A stretch of DNA of 61,034 nucleotides from positions 1 to 61,034 of the forward strand of contig CAVSND010000026.1 of assembly GCA_963729215.1 (NCBI GenBank), read 5' to 3'. The notes beneath the pieces were generated by a model that saw only the letters and a program-made list of their open reading frames with translations, was not told the origin of the DNA and searched no databases. Every line of letters starts with the position of its first letter. Position 1 is the first letter of the stretch. Both the position numbers and the translations under genes were made by a program. Below, one piece after another: positions 46,178 through 54,649 of this stretch. Source of the stretch: CAVQJU01 sp963729215. Its GTDB lineage: Bacteria; Acidobacteriota; Vicinamibacteria; Vicinamibacterales; CAVVIG01.

Positions 46178-46213
46178 CGAGCCACCGAGCCACCGAGCCA
46201 CGAGCCACGAGCC
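46178..46213. repeat. Tandem repeat at operon junction
   Basis: Units CGAGCCAC, CGAGCCAC, CGAGCCA, CGAGCCA and CGAGCC follow one another directly. The repeat lies between the likely stop of the first operon gene (TAG at 46217-46215) and the start of the Gfo/Idh gene at 46154. It differs in sequence from the repeat at 45103 but has the same 7-8 nt period and the same junction position. Confidence 0.7.
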
Positions 46214-46214
46214 T

Positions 46215-47399
46215 CTAGTACGCGTCCGAATCAGCGAGAGCTTCGGATCGGCGGCCGGGCTCGGCGTCATCGGCAGGCCGAGCTCCTGTTTCACCAGGTT
46301 CACGCCCTGCACCAGCGCCACCATCTTGTAGAACGCATGCCGCCGGCTCATCCCTTCGCGGCCCATCCCGCAGTCCGACGACAGGATCAGCCGTTCCTTC
46401 GGAATCACCTGCAGCGCCTGCTTCACCAGATCCGCCACTTCCTCGGGCGATTCCACCTGCAGCGTGTGGTGATCGATCGCGCCAATCCCCACCTTCATGT
46501 GCGTGATGTGCTTCCCGACATCCTCGAGATCGGCGCAGTGGCTGCTCTTCATCTCGAACGTGATCACATCGGCGTCCACCTGGTTCAACAGCTCGAGCGC
46601 CGGCTTGTACGACTGGATCTTCGCAAACATCCGCTGCTGCGACGGGTTGCCCCAGCACGTGTGGCACCACACCTCGGTCTTCGCCCGCAGCCCCTTCACC
46701 GTGTTGTTGAACACCTTGAGCATGAACTCGGGATTGATCACCGGGTCCTTGTAGCCCCGCGCCGCCAGCAGGTGAATCTGCGGCTCTTCCATCTGGATGA
46801 TCGGACAGCCCGCATCCGCCAGGTCGTGCAGCTCCTGGTTGAACGCGTCGCTCATCGCCATGATGCGCGACGGCAGGTCCTGTGTAGTGCTCGTCCTGCA
46901 CCGCAAACGCCACCAGCTCCGGCGTCACCGTCCCGAACTTCACCGGCTTGGCGCTCAGCCGCTGCGCCGCCTTCCAGATCTCCGCATACTGCATCTCGCC
47001 GGGCCCGAGCGGCCCCACGATCTTCGGCATCACCCGCGCTTCGAGATAATCGTGCAGGATGTGCCCGCGCGGAAACCCGATCCCGCCCGCCCCCACCTTC
47101 GCCAGCTTCGGATGCGTCGCGTCAAACCCGCTCATGTGATGCGGCGGATAACTCGTCCAGCTCTGGCCGCCCACGTCCTGATCGAACCGGCAGTCGCCAT
47201 CCGTCACGATGTCGAGCCCCGCCACTTCCTGCTCGCGCAGATACACCGACAACGCATCCACGTATTGCTCGCGGAACCGGCTGATCACCATCGCGTCCAG
47301 AAACGACTTCAGCCCCAGGTTTTCCGTATACCAGCTGGGACGGGGCAACGACCCCGTAATCGTCGTCGGCAGCACAAGCCCGGCAGTCGCTTTCAACAT
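46215..47399 (-). pseudogene. MetE-like zinc methyltransferase-fold protein 2, frameshifted
   Basis: About 394 residues, second member of the cobalamin-independent methionine synthase-like family here. VLPTTITGSLPRPSWYTENL and GLDIVTDGDCRFDQDVGGQS open the barrel. After a frame change near 46890, MAMSDAFNQELHDLADAGCP, MEEPQIHLLAARG, TEVWCHTCWGNPSQQRMF (His-x-Cys zinc site) and ERLILSSDCGMGREGMSRR (late Cys) follow. The second frame stays open to 46148 through a tandem repeat. The stop at 46215 in the neighbouring frame is the likelier true end, implying one more indel. First gene of the operon. Confidence 0.75.
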
Positions 47400-47522
47400 G
47401 AGTCAGTCTCTCTTGACGCCCCGCGCCGCGGCGAGCCGCGATGAGCGCGGGAAGCGTCGCAGCGAAGTCAGCGTCGAATGTGGATCACTGAGGAGGAGAT
47501 TCCCGAACGGCACAACCATCGA

Positions 47523-47560
47523 AGCATGACACGTCCGTTTGTGTAGTGTCAATGAACACG
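47523..47560 (-). promoter_or_regulatory. Shared element upstream of MetE/EboE operon
   Basis: On the minus strand 47560-47539 reads CGTGTTCATTGACACTACAC then AA, the fullest copy of the recurring element. TTGACA is at 47552-47547, and CATGCT (47528-47523) at 18 nt is a weak -10. It lies between the operon start (47399) and the divergent regulator (47608), so one bound protein could control both. Confidence 0.62.
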
Positions 47561-47607
47561 CGGCGCTTTCGAATGCCGCGCGGCGCTCTTCGATATAATC
47601 CGTCGCC

Positions 47608-48297
47608 ATGTCACCACGACAGCGGAAGACGGAGCGCGACAGCCCGCCGAACGACGGCGGGCGGGAAAAGATGTCCGCCAATCTCGGATCGCGACTGCGC
47701 GTCGCCCGCGAACAAAAAGGCATGACCGTCCGCGGGCTCGCGAGGTACGTGGGCGTCTCGCCGAGCCTGGTCTCGCAAATCGAGCGCAGCCGCGTCATGC
47801 CGTCGGTGGGAACGCTCTACGCCATCGCGAACCAGCTCGGCCTGGTCGTTGACGATCTCTTCAAAGGCGCGGTCTCACGCGCCAAGGGACGCGAACGCTC
47901 CTCCGACGATGAATCGACGGTCGCCGATATCCAGAACCCGGTACTCACACCCGATCGGCGCAAGACGATCAGCCTGGCCGACGGCGTCCGCTGGGAACGG
48001 CTGACACCCGCGCCCGACAAGGATCTCGAGTTCCTGATCGTCGTCTACAACGTCGGCGCGGAATCGTGCCCGAAGGATGCGCTGATCCGCCACGGTGGAC
48101 AGGAGTACGCGTACCTGATCAGCGGGCGGCTCGGCATCAAAATCAGCTTCGAAGAATTCGAGCTCGGTCCCGGCGATTCGATTGCCTTCGACGCCCAGAT
48201 GCCGCATCGCCTGTGGACGGTCGGCAAGGAACCGGCTGTCGCCGTGTGGGTCGTGCTCAACCGCCACGGCGACAACCGCGTCCGCCCGACGACCTAG
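47608..48297 (+). CDS. XRE-family regulator with cupin sensor domain
   Basis: A 229-residue transcription factor. The XRE helix-turn-helix spans residues about 26-85 (LGSRLRVAREQKGMTVRGLA, VSPSLVSQIERSRVMPSVGT). A small cupin at about 150-220 (HGGQEYAYLISGRLGIKISF, GDSIAFDAQMPHRLW) is the usual ligand sensor in this architecture (PuuR- and SutR-like). TATAAT (47594-47599) ends 8 nt before ATG 47608, so the mRNA is nearly leaderless; ATG 47671 is an alternative start. It diverges from the MetE/EboE operon across a copy of the shared element and is the best candidate to bind it. Confidence 0.88.
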   Translation: MSPRQRKTERDSPPNDGGREKMSANLGSRLRVAREQKGMTVRGLARYVGVSPSLVSQIERSRVMPSVGTLYAIANQLGLVVDDLFKGAVSRAKGRERSSDDESTVADIQNPVLTPDRRKTISLADGVRWERLTPAPDKDLEFLIVVYNVGAESCPKDALIRHGGQEYAYLISGRLGIKISFEEFELGPGDSIAFDAQMPHRLWTVGKEPAVAVWVVLNRHGDNRVRPTT

Positions 48298-48303
48298 CGT
48301 TCG

Positions 48304-51300
48304 CTAGAAATCGTACCTGCGCCGAGAACTTCACAAACCGCGGCTGGATGACGGACGTCGGCAGCCGCCAGACCGGTCCGAACGAGCCGAGTTCCGTGAG
48401 GACCGCGTCGGAGTTGAACGCGTTGTAGAAGTCCACGTTCAGATCGAGCTTTCCCTTGCCGATGTTGAAGACCTTGGTGACCCGCAGGTCGACCTGGTTG
48501 AGCCGGTCGCCCCACTGCGTGCCGGGCTGAACCAGGTTCACGTTGGCCTGGCCGTTCGTGAACGGCCGCGCCAGCGTCGTGCGTCGTCGTCCGGTTGGTG
48601 TTGTTGTAGATGTTCGTGCCGACGACTTGCGGGACCGAGCAGGCTCTGGAGCGTGCCGGCCACGCGGATGCCCCACCACGGCGTCAGGTAGCGAGGCCAG
48701 CGCCTTGTAGAGCGGCTGAACCGGCGTCTCCTGATGACAGCAGGACGCCGGCGTCAGCGCGCCGGTGCCAGCCGTCACCGGCGGCTGGATGCCAGCCGGC
48801 AACGCCGCCGGGACCGTCAGCGACTCGGGCACGGCACTCACAATGGCGCAGTTGTCAGTCATCCTCTTGCCCGCGCTGACACCGCCCTGCAGCAGCAGGC
48901 CGTTCCTGCAGGCGCGCGTCGACGCTCAAGATCGAAGCCGTTCCAGTGCTGGTACTGGTTCCCGAAGTCCGACGCCATCTTCATGACGTTCTTGGGAGCG
49001 ACGATGATGTTCGGATCGTAAAGCCCGCCGATCGTCTGGCCGGCGCTCGGCAGAGTAAAGCCGTTGCCGGTGTTGCTGGGCACCTTCACCGAGAACTGCG
49101 TGAAGTCGTTCGGGCCGAGCGCCTCGTTGTCGATGACGTAGAAGTTACCGCCAATGCGCCGGAAATATCCGAAGTTGGCGGAGATACGCGGCGCGATCTG
49201 CTGCTGGATGCTGGTTGAGAACTCCCAGTTGTAGGGACGCACGCCCCATCCCTGCATGATGGACGGCGAATACACGGTGCCGGGCACCGCCGTTCCGAAC
49301 GTCGGCGTGAGCCACGGGCCGCACTCGTTGTTCGAGGGCCGGATCGTCAGGTTGCAGTCGGGAACGAAGTTCTTGTTCGTATCGGTCCAGGTGCGTTGGG
49401 TCGACGTGCTGATCGTGGAGGCCGGGTTGTTGGCCTGCGCGTAGCGGATCGAGTCCTGCTCGACGCTGCGGCTGACGCTCGCCCTTGATGGCCGTCTTGC
49501 CGTTGCCGAACAGGTCGTAGGCCGCCTGGACACGCGCGGATCGAAGTCCTTCCAGTTCGGCACGTTCTGGACCGCCGGGAAGGTGAAGTTGCGATTCGGC
49601 GCCCACTTGTGCGGTCCGGCCGTGAACGGCTCGGTGGACTCGTTCTGCAAGTCCAGACGGATGCCGCCGCCCAGCGTCAGCCGGTTCAGCGTCCATCGAT
49701 CCTGGGCGTAAATGCCCAGGTTGTAGTTGAGATTCATTCTGCCAGCCGTAGACGGGCGCCTGGACCGTCACGAATGCCGGCGCGCCCGCTGTGGTCGTGT
49801 ACCAGATGCCGCCCGTCGAGTCGTTGTTGTCACCGCGCCAGAAGTGGCCGCGCTGCATGTCGAAGCCGACTTTCGCGGTGTGGGAACCGGTGACATAACT
49901 CATCGAGCCGGTGAACGACTGCGACGGCAGGCGGTCGTCGTTATTCGATCCGGTGGGCGCCCGGTAGATGAAGTTGCCCGCCGTCTGCTCGGTAATCGAG
50001 ATGCAGACGGGCGCCAGCGTGCCCTGCGACGGGCACTGGCCGACCAGGTCGGTGATTCAGTTTGATGGTATCCGGGCTCGCGCCTGCCATCACGCCCACT
50101 TCGAACAACACCTTGTTGGTCGCCGCATAGGTCCACTTCGTCGTGGACAGCTGCGTGTGCCACGTCGTGATGCGCGCCGCCTCGGGCGACGCGTTGAAGA
50201 TGTTGAGGAGCCAGTGCGGATCCACCTTGTACTGGTAGGCGTACCAGGTCGAGAGCTTCTGCTTCTCGGAGATCGCCCAGGTGACACGCCCGTTGTTGTC
50301 GTATGTGTAGGTGCCCGCGTACGCCTGCCGCCCGAGGTCGTTCGTCGCGGGTTGACCGCGGTCACGTCCGTCGGGTAGTAGCGCGACGCGAGATAGTACT
50401 CGTTCGTGAAGTAGCGCGACGTCACGTAGAACCACAGCTTGTCCTGCTTGATCGGACCGCCGACGGCGCCGTTGAGGTCGTATAGCGTCTTGAGCGTGAC
50501 GAGGCGCGTCTGCACGCCCCGCGACTTGAGGTTGTCGGTGAGGTTCGAGCCCTGCAGCGATGGGCCCGAGCCGTTCGCGAGGAACGAGCCGCTGAACCGG
50601 TTGCCGCCCGACCGCGGGATCGCGTTCATGATCACGCCGTTGGTGCCGGTCTCGGCCATCTGGCCGGAGAGCTGCACGTTCACCTCGTCGAACAGCAGCG
50701 GCGAAAGGCTCATGTTGGTCAGGTTGGAGCTGATGTACATGTTGCCGATTCGCATGCCGTCGATCAGCGAGACGCCGTCGCCCGGCGGTTATTGCCGTGC
50801 GCGGACACCTGGGCGCCCGTCTGATCGCCCAGGACGCCGCCGACGTCGGTGTTCGAGGCCCGGACCGCGGGCACGAGCGCCGCCATCTGGATCCACGACC
50901 CGCCCGAGGGCAGTTCCTTGAACGCCTGGGCCGTCACCGAGCGCGTTTGCGCGGCGGACTGAATGTCCACGACGGGCGCTTCGCCCGTGACGGTGATCGT
51001 CTCGGCAACGGCGCCGACTTTCATCTCGGCGTTCACCTGCGCGTTGACGGCCACCGACACCTCGACGCCTTCGTGCTGGACCGTACTGAAGCCTGTCAGC
51101 GTGAAGGTGGCGGCATACGTGCCCGGCGGCAGGTTCACGATGCGGTACTGGCCCGAACCGTCGGTGACCGCCGTGCGCAGCTTTTCGATCAGCGCGGGGC
51201 TGGTCACTTCGACCGTCACACCGGGAAGCACGGCGCCCGACGGGTCCTTGACGACGCCGGCCATCGTGCCGAGCTGCTGCGCGAAAAGCGGCGCCGGTGC

Positions 51301-51348
51301 GGCCAGTAGCACGAGCAGGAGAAACATCCGTCTAGTTGCACTGCACAT
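48304..51348 (-). pseudogene. TonB-dependent receptor (Oar-like) 4, frameshifted
   Basis: About 1014 residues. ATG 51348 follows GAGG; signal peptide ending LFAQQ. The regulatory-like domain (MAGVVKDPSGAVLPGVTVEV, FTLTGFSTVQHEGVEVS) and the first plug segment (VTGEAPVVDIQSAAQTR) read intact to about 50780. Pieces then alternate frame: plug and first strands 50755-50370, 50350-50060, 49900-49745, and barrel 49737-48920 (with a local break near 49530-49480). The last segment, 48580-48310, ends in a different frame at TAG 48306-48304 with a terminal YDF. At least seven breaks, the most damaged gene in the window. Preceded by the shared element at 51411. Confidence 0.78.
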
Positions 51349-51410
51349 CGCACTTACCTCACTTGGTCGCGTTAACAGGGGGAAAGACGCCGCGAAAGGC
51401 TAGCCGATAG

Positions 51411-51432
51411 TACGTGTAGTGTCAATATACAA
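51411..51432 (-). promoter_or_regulatory. Shared element with promoter for receptor 4
   Basis: On the minus strand this reads TTGTATATTGACACTACACG then TA. TTGACA is at 51425-51420 and TAGCCT (51402-51397) at 17 nt is a possible -10, giving a leader of about 40 nt before ATG 51348. The left half (TTGTATA) differs from other copies and makes the site more symmetrical (TGTATA and TACAC). Confidence 0.6.
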
Positions 51433-51661
51433 GACACGATTTTGAACGCTCTTTGACGCCGGACTGAACCAGCGTTAAGTATCGCGGAACGGTACCAGCT
51501 TCACGCGTGCACTGCTGGGAAACAAGTCCGAAGGATCAAAAAAAGGAGGCGCCAATCCAAGATTTTGGAATCGAAGTAACAGAGGGGCGAGTAATCGTGC
51601 GCAGTCTCAAGCGACGCGATGGTCCTCGCGACCTCTCCGCCTTGACATCGAGGCCGGCGTT
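51433..51661. other. Intergenic, no gene seen
   Basis: Together with 51349-51410 this forms a gap of about 310 bases. It is less GC-rich than its surroundings and includes AAAAAAAGGAGG near 51540, which is not followed by a usable start codon in a sensible frame. No hairpin or gene is recognised. Confidence 0.4.
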
Positions 51662-52456
51662 TCATTTCGCTCCGCAGGGTCGCGGGTTCCAGCCAGCCGC
51701 ATCCCGTTGTTTCTTGAACTCGTAGGTCTTGATGTAGGCCGGCTGGAAATACGTCGGATCGTCGACCATCGTGGTCACGACCAGGTATTCCTGGCCACCG
51801 GTATCGACGAGACGGACGAAATACTCGGTGAGCGTGGCGTTGGCGCCGTAGGGAACCCCGTTCTTCCGGACGTATCCGGGACGGAGGTGCGTGGTCACCA
51901 CTTTCAGCTGGCCGACGCGAGCTCCGCCGCGTCCGGCGGGCGGCCCTCCTCGCCCGGCATTGGGAAACTCCCAGCGCGCCAGCGAATAACCCTGCCAGCC
52001 CGGCTGGGCGGGCGCCGGGTGCAGCGTCGCGAGTTGCGGGGTGCTCTCGAAGTAGAAGCGCCGCGTCTGGGTGCCGGCGTCGATATCCATCTTGATCGTG
52101 TTGTCGTCGTCCCAGGTGACGTGCAGCCTGGCCGGCAGCCGCATGATCCCGCCCGCGCCGTAGGCCCGGCACTCCTCTCCGGCCGCGGCATCCTTCGCCG
52201 GATCCCACGCGTTGGTGACGCGGCGCGCCTCGGCCGTCACCGGCAGATAGTCCACGTTGCCCTTGGGCGGCGTCAGCATCCGGTACCGCCAGTCGTCCGT
52301 GACGAGCGACACCCAGTATCCCGCGATGTCAAACGGCGCGGCCGTGCGAGGAATGGCGGGCGGCGCCGGCGGGGCCTGCTGGCCCCGGCCCTGGGCGTTC
52401 AAATACTGACCGCACAGCGCGGCAGCGAGCGTGACAGCGATGAGAAGTCTGCGCAC
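51662..52456 (-). CDS. Secreted hypothetical protein, distant relative of GHWEGD family
   Basis: A 264-residue exported protein from GTG 52456 (GAGG upstream), signal peptide ending LNAQG. Conserved-looking stretches: FDIAGYWVSLVTDDWRYRML, AYGAGGIMRLPARLHVTWDD, TLHPAPAQPGWQGYSLARWE and LKVVTTHLRPGYVRKNGVPY with TLTEYFVRL. The GYSLARWE...LKVVTTHLRPGY block corresponds by position to GHWEGDTLVVET...in the 22-30 kb proteins, so it may be a distant branch of that family. Last gene of a three-gene unit with the MBL-fold gene and the gene starting at 54446. Confidence 0.7.
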   Translation of the reverse strand: MRRLLIAVTLAAALCGQYLNAQGRGQQAPPAPPAIPRTAAPFDIAGYWVSLVTDDWRYRMLTPPKGNVDYLPVTAEARRVTNAWDPAKDAAAGEECRAYGAGGIMRLPARLHVTWDDDNTIKMDIDAGTQTRRFYFESTPQLATLHPAPAQPGWQGYSLARWEFPNAGRGGPPAGRGGARVGQLKVVTTHLRPGYVRKNGVPYGANATLTEYFVRLVDTGGQEYLVVTTMVDDPTYFQPAYIKTYEFKKQRDAAGWNPRPCGAK

Positions 52457-52468
52457 CGCGAGGCCTCG

Positions 52469-53543
52469 TTACGACTTGGGAGTGAGGCTGCGGTAGACAG
52501 CCTCGATGAACACGTCCGGGGTATTCGACGGGCTGCGGCCGAAGCGGCCGTCGTAGTCCCGCGTCAGCTTCGCGGCCTTGATCTGCGGCAGCGTCATGCC
52601 TTTCTTCACGGCGGCACGGACGCGATCCCGCATGATCGTGACCATGTCGCGGTAATAGGCCACATCCGCTGAATCGGTGAGACGTCCGTGCCCCGGCACG
52701 ACGACGGTACCACCCTCCATCATGTGCTCGACGACCGACATTTCGAGAATCCAATTGAGCGCGTCCACGACGCCCTGGATGCTGCCGCCTTTCTCGACGT
52801 CGATGACGGGATAACTCGTCATGTTCAGGACGTCGCCAGCCGCGAGCACTTCGGATTCGCGGAACTGGACGATCGTGTCGCCGTCGGTGTGCGCCGACGG
52901 CATGTGCCACAAGACGACGCCCTCGCCGTTGAAAAAATTCAGCTTGAAGCTCGAACCTTCGTAGGCTTCGCTCGGCATCGCCGCCGAGGGCACGGGCGAC
53001 CCCTTCGGCAGGTGTGTCGTCGCCTTTTCGTGCGCCATGATCCAGGCGTCCTGGGCGGCGAGCCCGATGTGACTGCGGCCTGCGGCCGAGAACGCCGCGT
53101 TGCCGCCCATGTGATCGGGGTCGAAGCTGGTGTTGACGATGCCCACGATGGGTTTCGGCGCCGGCGGCGCGGAGGTGGTCGGCAGGAACGTCGAGCTGTT
53201 CCACCACGAGCATCCTTGAATGAGGCCGACGCAGGATTTCTGCGGCATGCGCATCGACGTGACCTGGCGGTCGAGCATCTGCACCGCCGCGAGCAGCTTG
53301 TCGGTCATCGGGCGCGGCGCCCGTGTCCACGAGCATGATGCCGTCCTTGCCGATCGAGGCGACGATGTTGCTGCCGCCGGCCGAGAGCATCCAGATGTTG
53401 CCCCTCACCGGCAGGATGTGCACATCGCCGGCGGCCGGTGCCGGCTGCTGCGCGTCGAGATCGACACGTTCCGGCAACACTAGCAGCGCGGCTGCGGCAA
53501 TCACGAGGGCGAGGGCGCGAACGGGTTTCATGGCGGCAGTCAT
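52469..53543 (-). pseudogene. Secreted metallo-beta-lactamase-fold protein, frameshifted
   Basis: ATG 53543 (or 53531) starts a signal peptide (VRALALVIAAAALLVLPERV). SAGGSNIVASIGKDGIMLVDTGA is the MBL opening. One frame change near 53305 leads to an intact remainder to 52469. The usual H-x-H-x-D-H motif appears as VNTSFDPDHMGGN, with the first two histidines replaced by S and D. WHMPSAHTDGDTIVQF and VVVPGHGRLTDS supply the later metal positions. The altered first motif means a changed metal site or loss of hydrolase activity. It lies between two secreted proteins in one operon. Confidence 0.78.
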
Positions 53544-53552
53544 CCTGGCGTC

Positions 53553-54446
53553 TCAGCGTCCGATGTTCGCGGCGCGATCACCCGCCGTCCACTGGCTGTC
53601 CTTGAGCGTCTGCTCGTACTCGGGATAGATCGTGTCGACACCACCCGTTGGACGGTTCGCGGCCACCCCGTAGCGCGCGCGAATCTCCTTGAGGAACGGG
53701 TTTTCGCCGAGCTGGAAGTGCGGCACCTTGCCCTTTTCGAGCCCTTCGTAAACCGACGTGCACGGATGCGGCGGCACGAGCGAGTTCACGGTCAGCCGGT
53801 ATTCCGAGCTGCGAATGAGCGGCTCGGCCAGGTACGTCGGATCGTGAATGATGTTGACCCAGGTCAGGATGTCGCCGCGGCGGATCCACCACGTCGTCAC
53901 CGTCGCCTCATCGGTCGCCATCGCCCCGTCGCGCCGGATGTAGTCTTCCTTCAGGTGCGAGGTCTCGATCCGCAGCATGTCCCCTTCCCAGGTCGCGCTC
54001 GAAAACCCTCCCCAGGAGTGCGCGGCCTCGGCCGGCGGACGTTCGCGGCCGTCGAGAAACACGGGCATGTTGGTGGACTGGTGCCACTCGGGCTGATACG
54101 CCACGATCTCGCGCGAGTACGGGTCCACTTCCTTGCTGATGCGCAGCTGCGTCGGACCGCGGTAGATGTACGCCCAGCCGTGGGGCCGGCACTGGTATTC
54201 CGGCAGAGACAGGAGCGAGGCATCCCAGGTCTCCGCACGGGCGAGGCCGTCCGCATTGAGCGGAAGGCCGAAGAAATCGCCGACCCAGGGATTCTCGGTA
54301 TTGTCCTGCGAGCGAACGACCGTCCATTCGCCGGAGAAGTCCGTCGTCACGCCGCCGCCCCCGTTCTGGGCCCGGGGCGAGCCCGCGGCCCACACCGCAA
54401 GCGCGGCTGTCAGAAGGAAGACGATTCCGCGGCGTGTACTGCGCAT
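53553..54446 (-). CDS. Secreted hypothetical protein of the GHWEGD superfamily
   Basis: A 297-residue exported protein. ATG 54446 has GAGG upstream and starts a signal peptide ending PRAQN. Conserved-looking stretches: TTDFSGEWTVVRSQDNTENP, YQCRPHGWAYIYRGPTQLRI, EAAHSWGGFSSATWEGDMLR with IETSHLKEDYIRRDG, and WWIRRGDILTWVNIIHDPTY. The SSATWEGDMLRIETSHL block aligns with GHWEGDTLVVETT of the 22-30 kb paralogues. First gene of the three-gene unit; the intact frame contrasts with its downstream neighbour. Confidence 0.75.
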   Translation of the reverse strand: MRSTRRGIVFLLTAALAVWAAGSPRAQNGGGGVTTDFSGEWTVVRSQDNTENPWVGDFFGLPLNADGLARAETWDASLLSLPEYQCRPHGWAYIYRGPTQLRISKEVDPYSREIVAYQPEWHQSTNMPVFLDGRERPPAEAAHSWGGFSSATWEGDMLRIETSHLKEDYIRRDGAMATDEATVTTWWIRRGDILTWVNIIHDPTYLAEPLIRSSEYRLTVNSLVPPHPCTSVYEGLEKGKVPHFQLGENPFLKEIRARYGVAANRPTGGVDTIYPEYEQTLKDSQWTAGDRAANIGR

Positions 54447-54510
54447 CGAATGGGCCTCGGCAAGGGGGGCTGGCGTCACAAATCCCGACGGGAACGTATC
54501 TCACGAAGCA

Positions 54511-54526
54511 GTACAGTGTCAATGAA
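54511..54526 (-). promoter_or_regulatory. Shared element upstream of gene 54446
   Basis: On the minus strand this reads TTCATTGACACTGTAC, identical to other copies through TTCATTGACACT. TTGACA lies at 54522-54517. The -10 is weak (GATACG or TACGTT, depending on spacing). It lies about 65 nt upstream of ATG 54446. Confidence 0.55.
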
Positions 54527-54607
54527 CGTCACAGCCGGAAGATCCCTATACAACACCATTTACGACCTCGGTAATCGCGTCCTTGCGGAAGGTTCGCGGA
54601 ACGTTCA

Positions 54608-54643
54608 GTGTTCATGGACAGCGGCGGCAGACCATGTTATGTT
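54608..54643 (+). promoter_or_regulatory. Promoter of DUF1592 operon, probably leaderless
   Basis: TGGACA (54615-54620), a 17-nt spacer and TATGTT (54638-54643) form a good promoter. Transcription is expected at about 54650, the first base of the GTG start codon. The -35 lies in GTGTTCATGGACAGC (54608-54622), whose left part matches the shared element (GTGTTCATTGACA), although the right CTACAC half is missing. Confidence 0.6.
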
Positions 54644-54649
54644 CGCCCC

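Noticed and set aside
45103..46213. Tandem repeats considered as a CRISPR array
   Set aside because: The units are 7-8 nt with no unique spacers, and no cas genes are present.
42553..47399. Calling the two MetE-like proteins methionine synthase (metE)
   Set aside because: Both are about 390 residues, lack the N-terminal half of MetE, and lie in a catabolic context; the fold is supported but the reaction is not.
23380..51348. Programmed frameshifting in the receptor genes
   Set aside because: The breaks fall at different places in each paralogue, in both directions and several per gene, with no shared slippery site followed by a structure.
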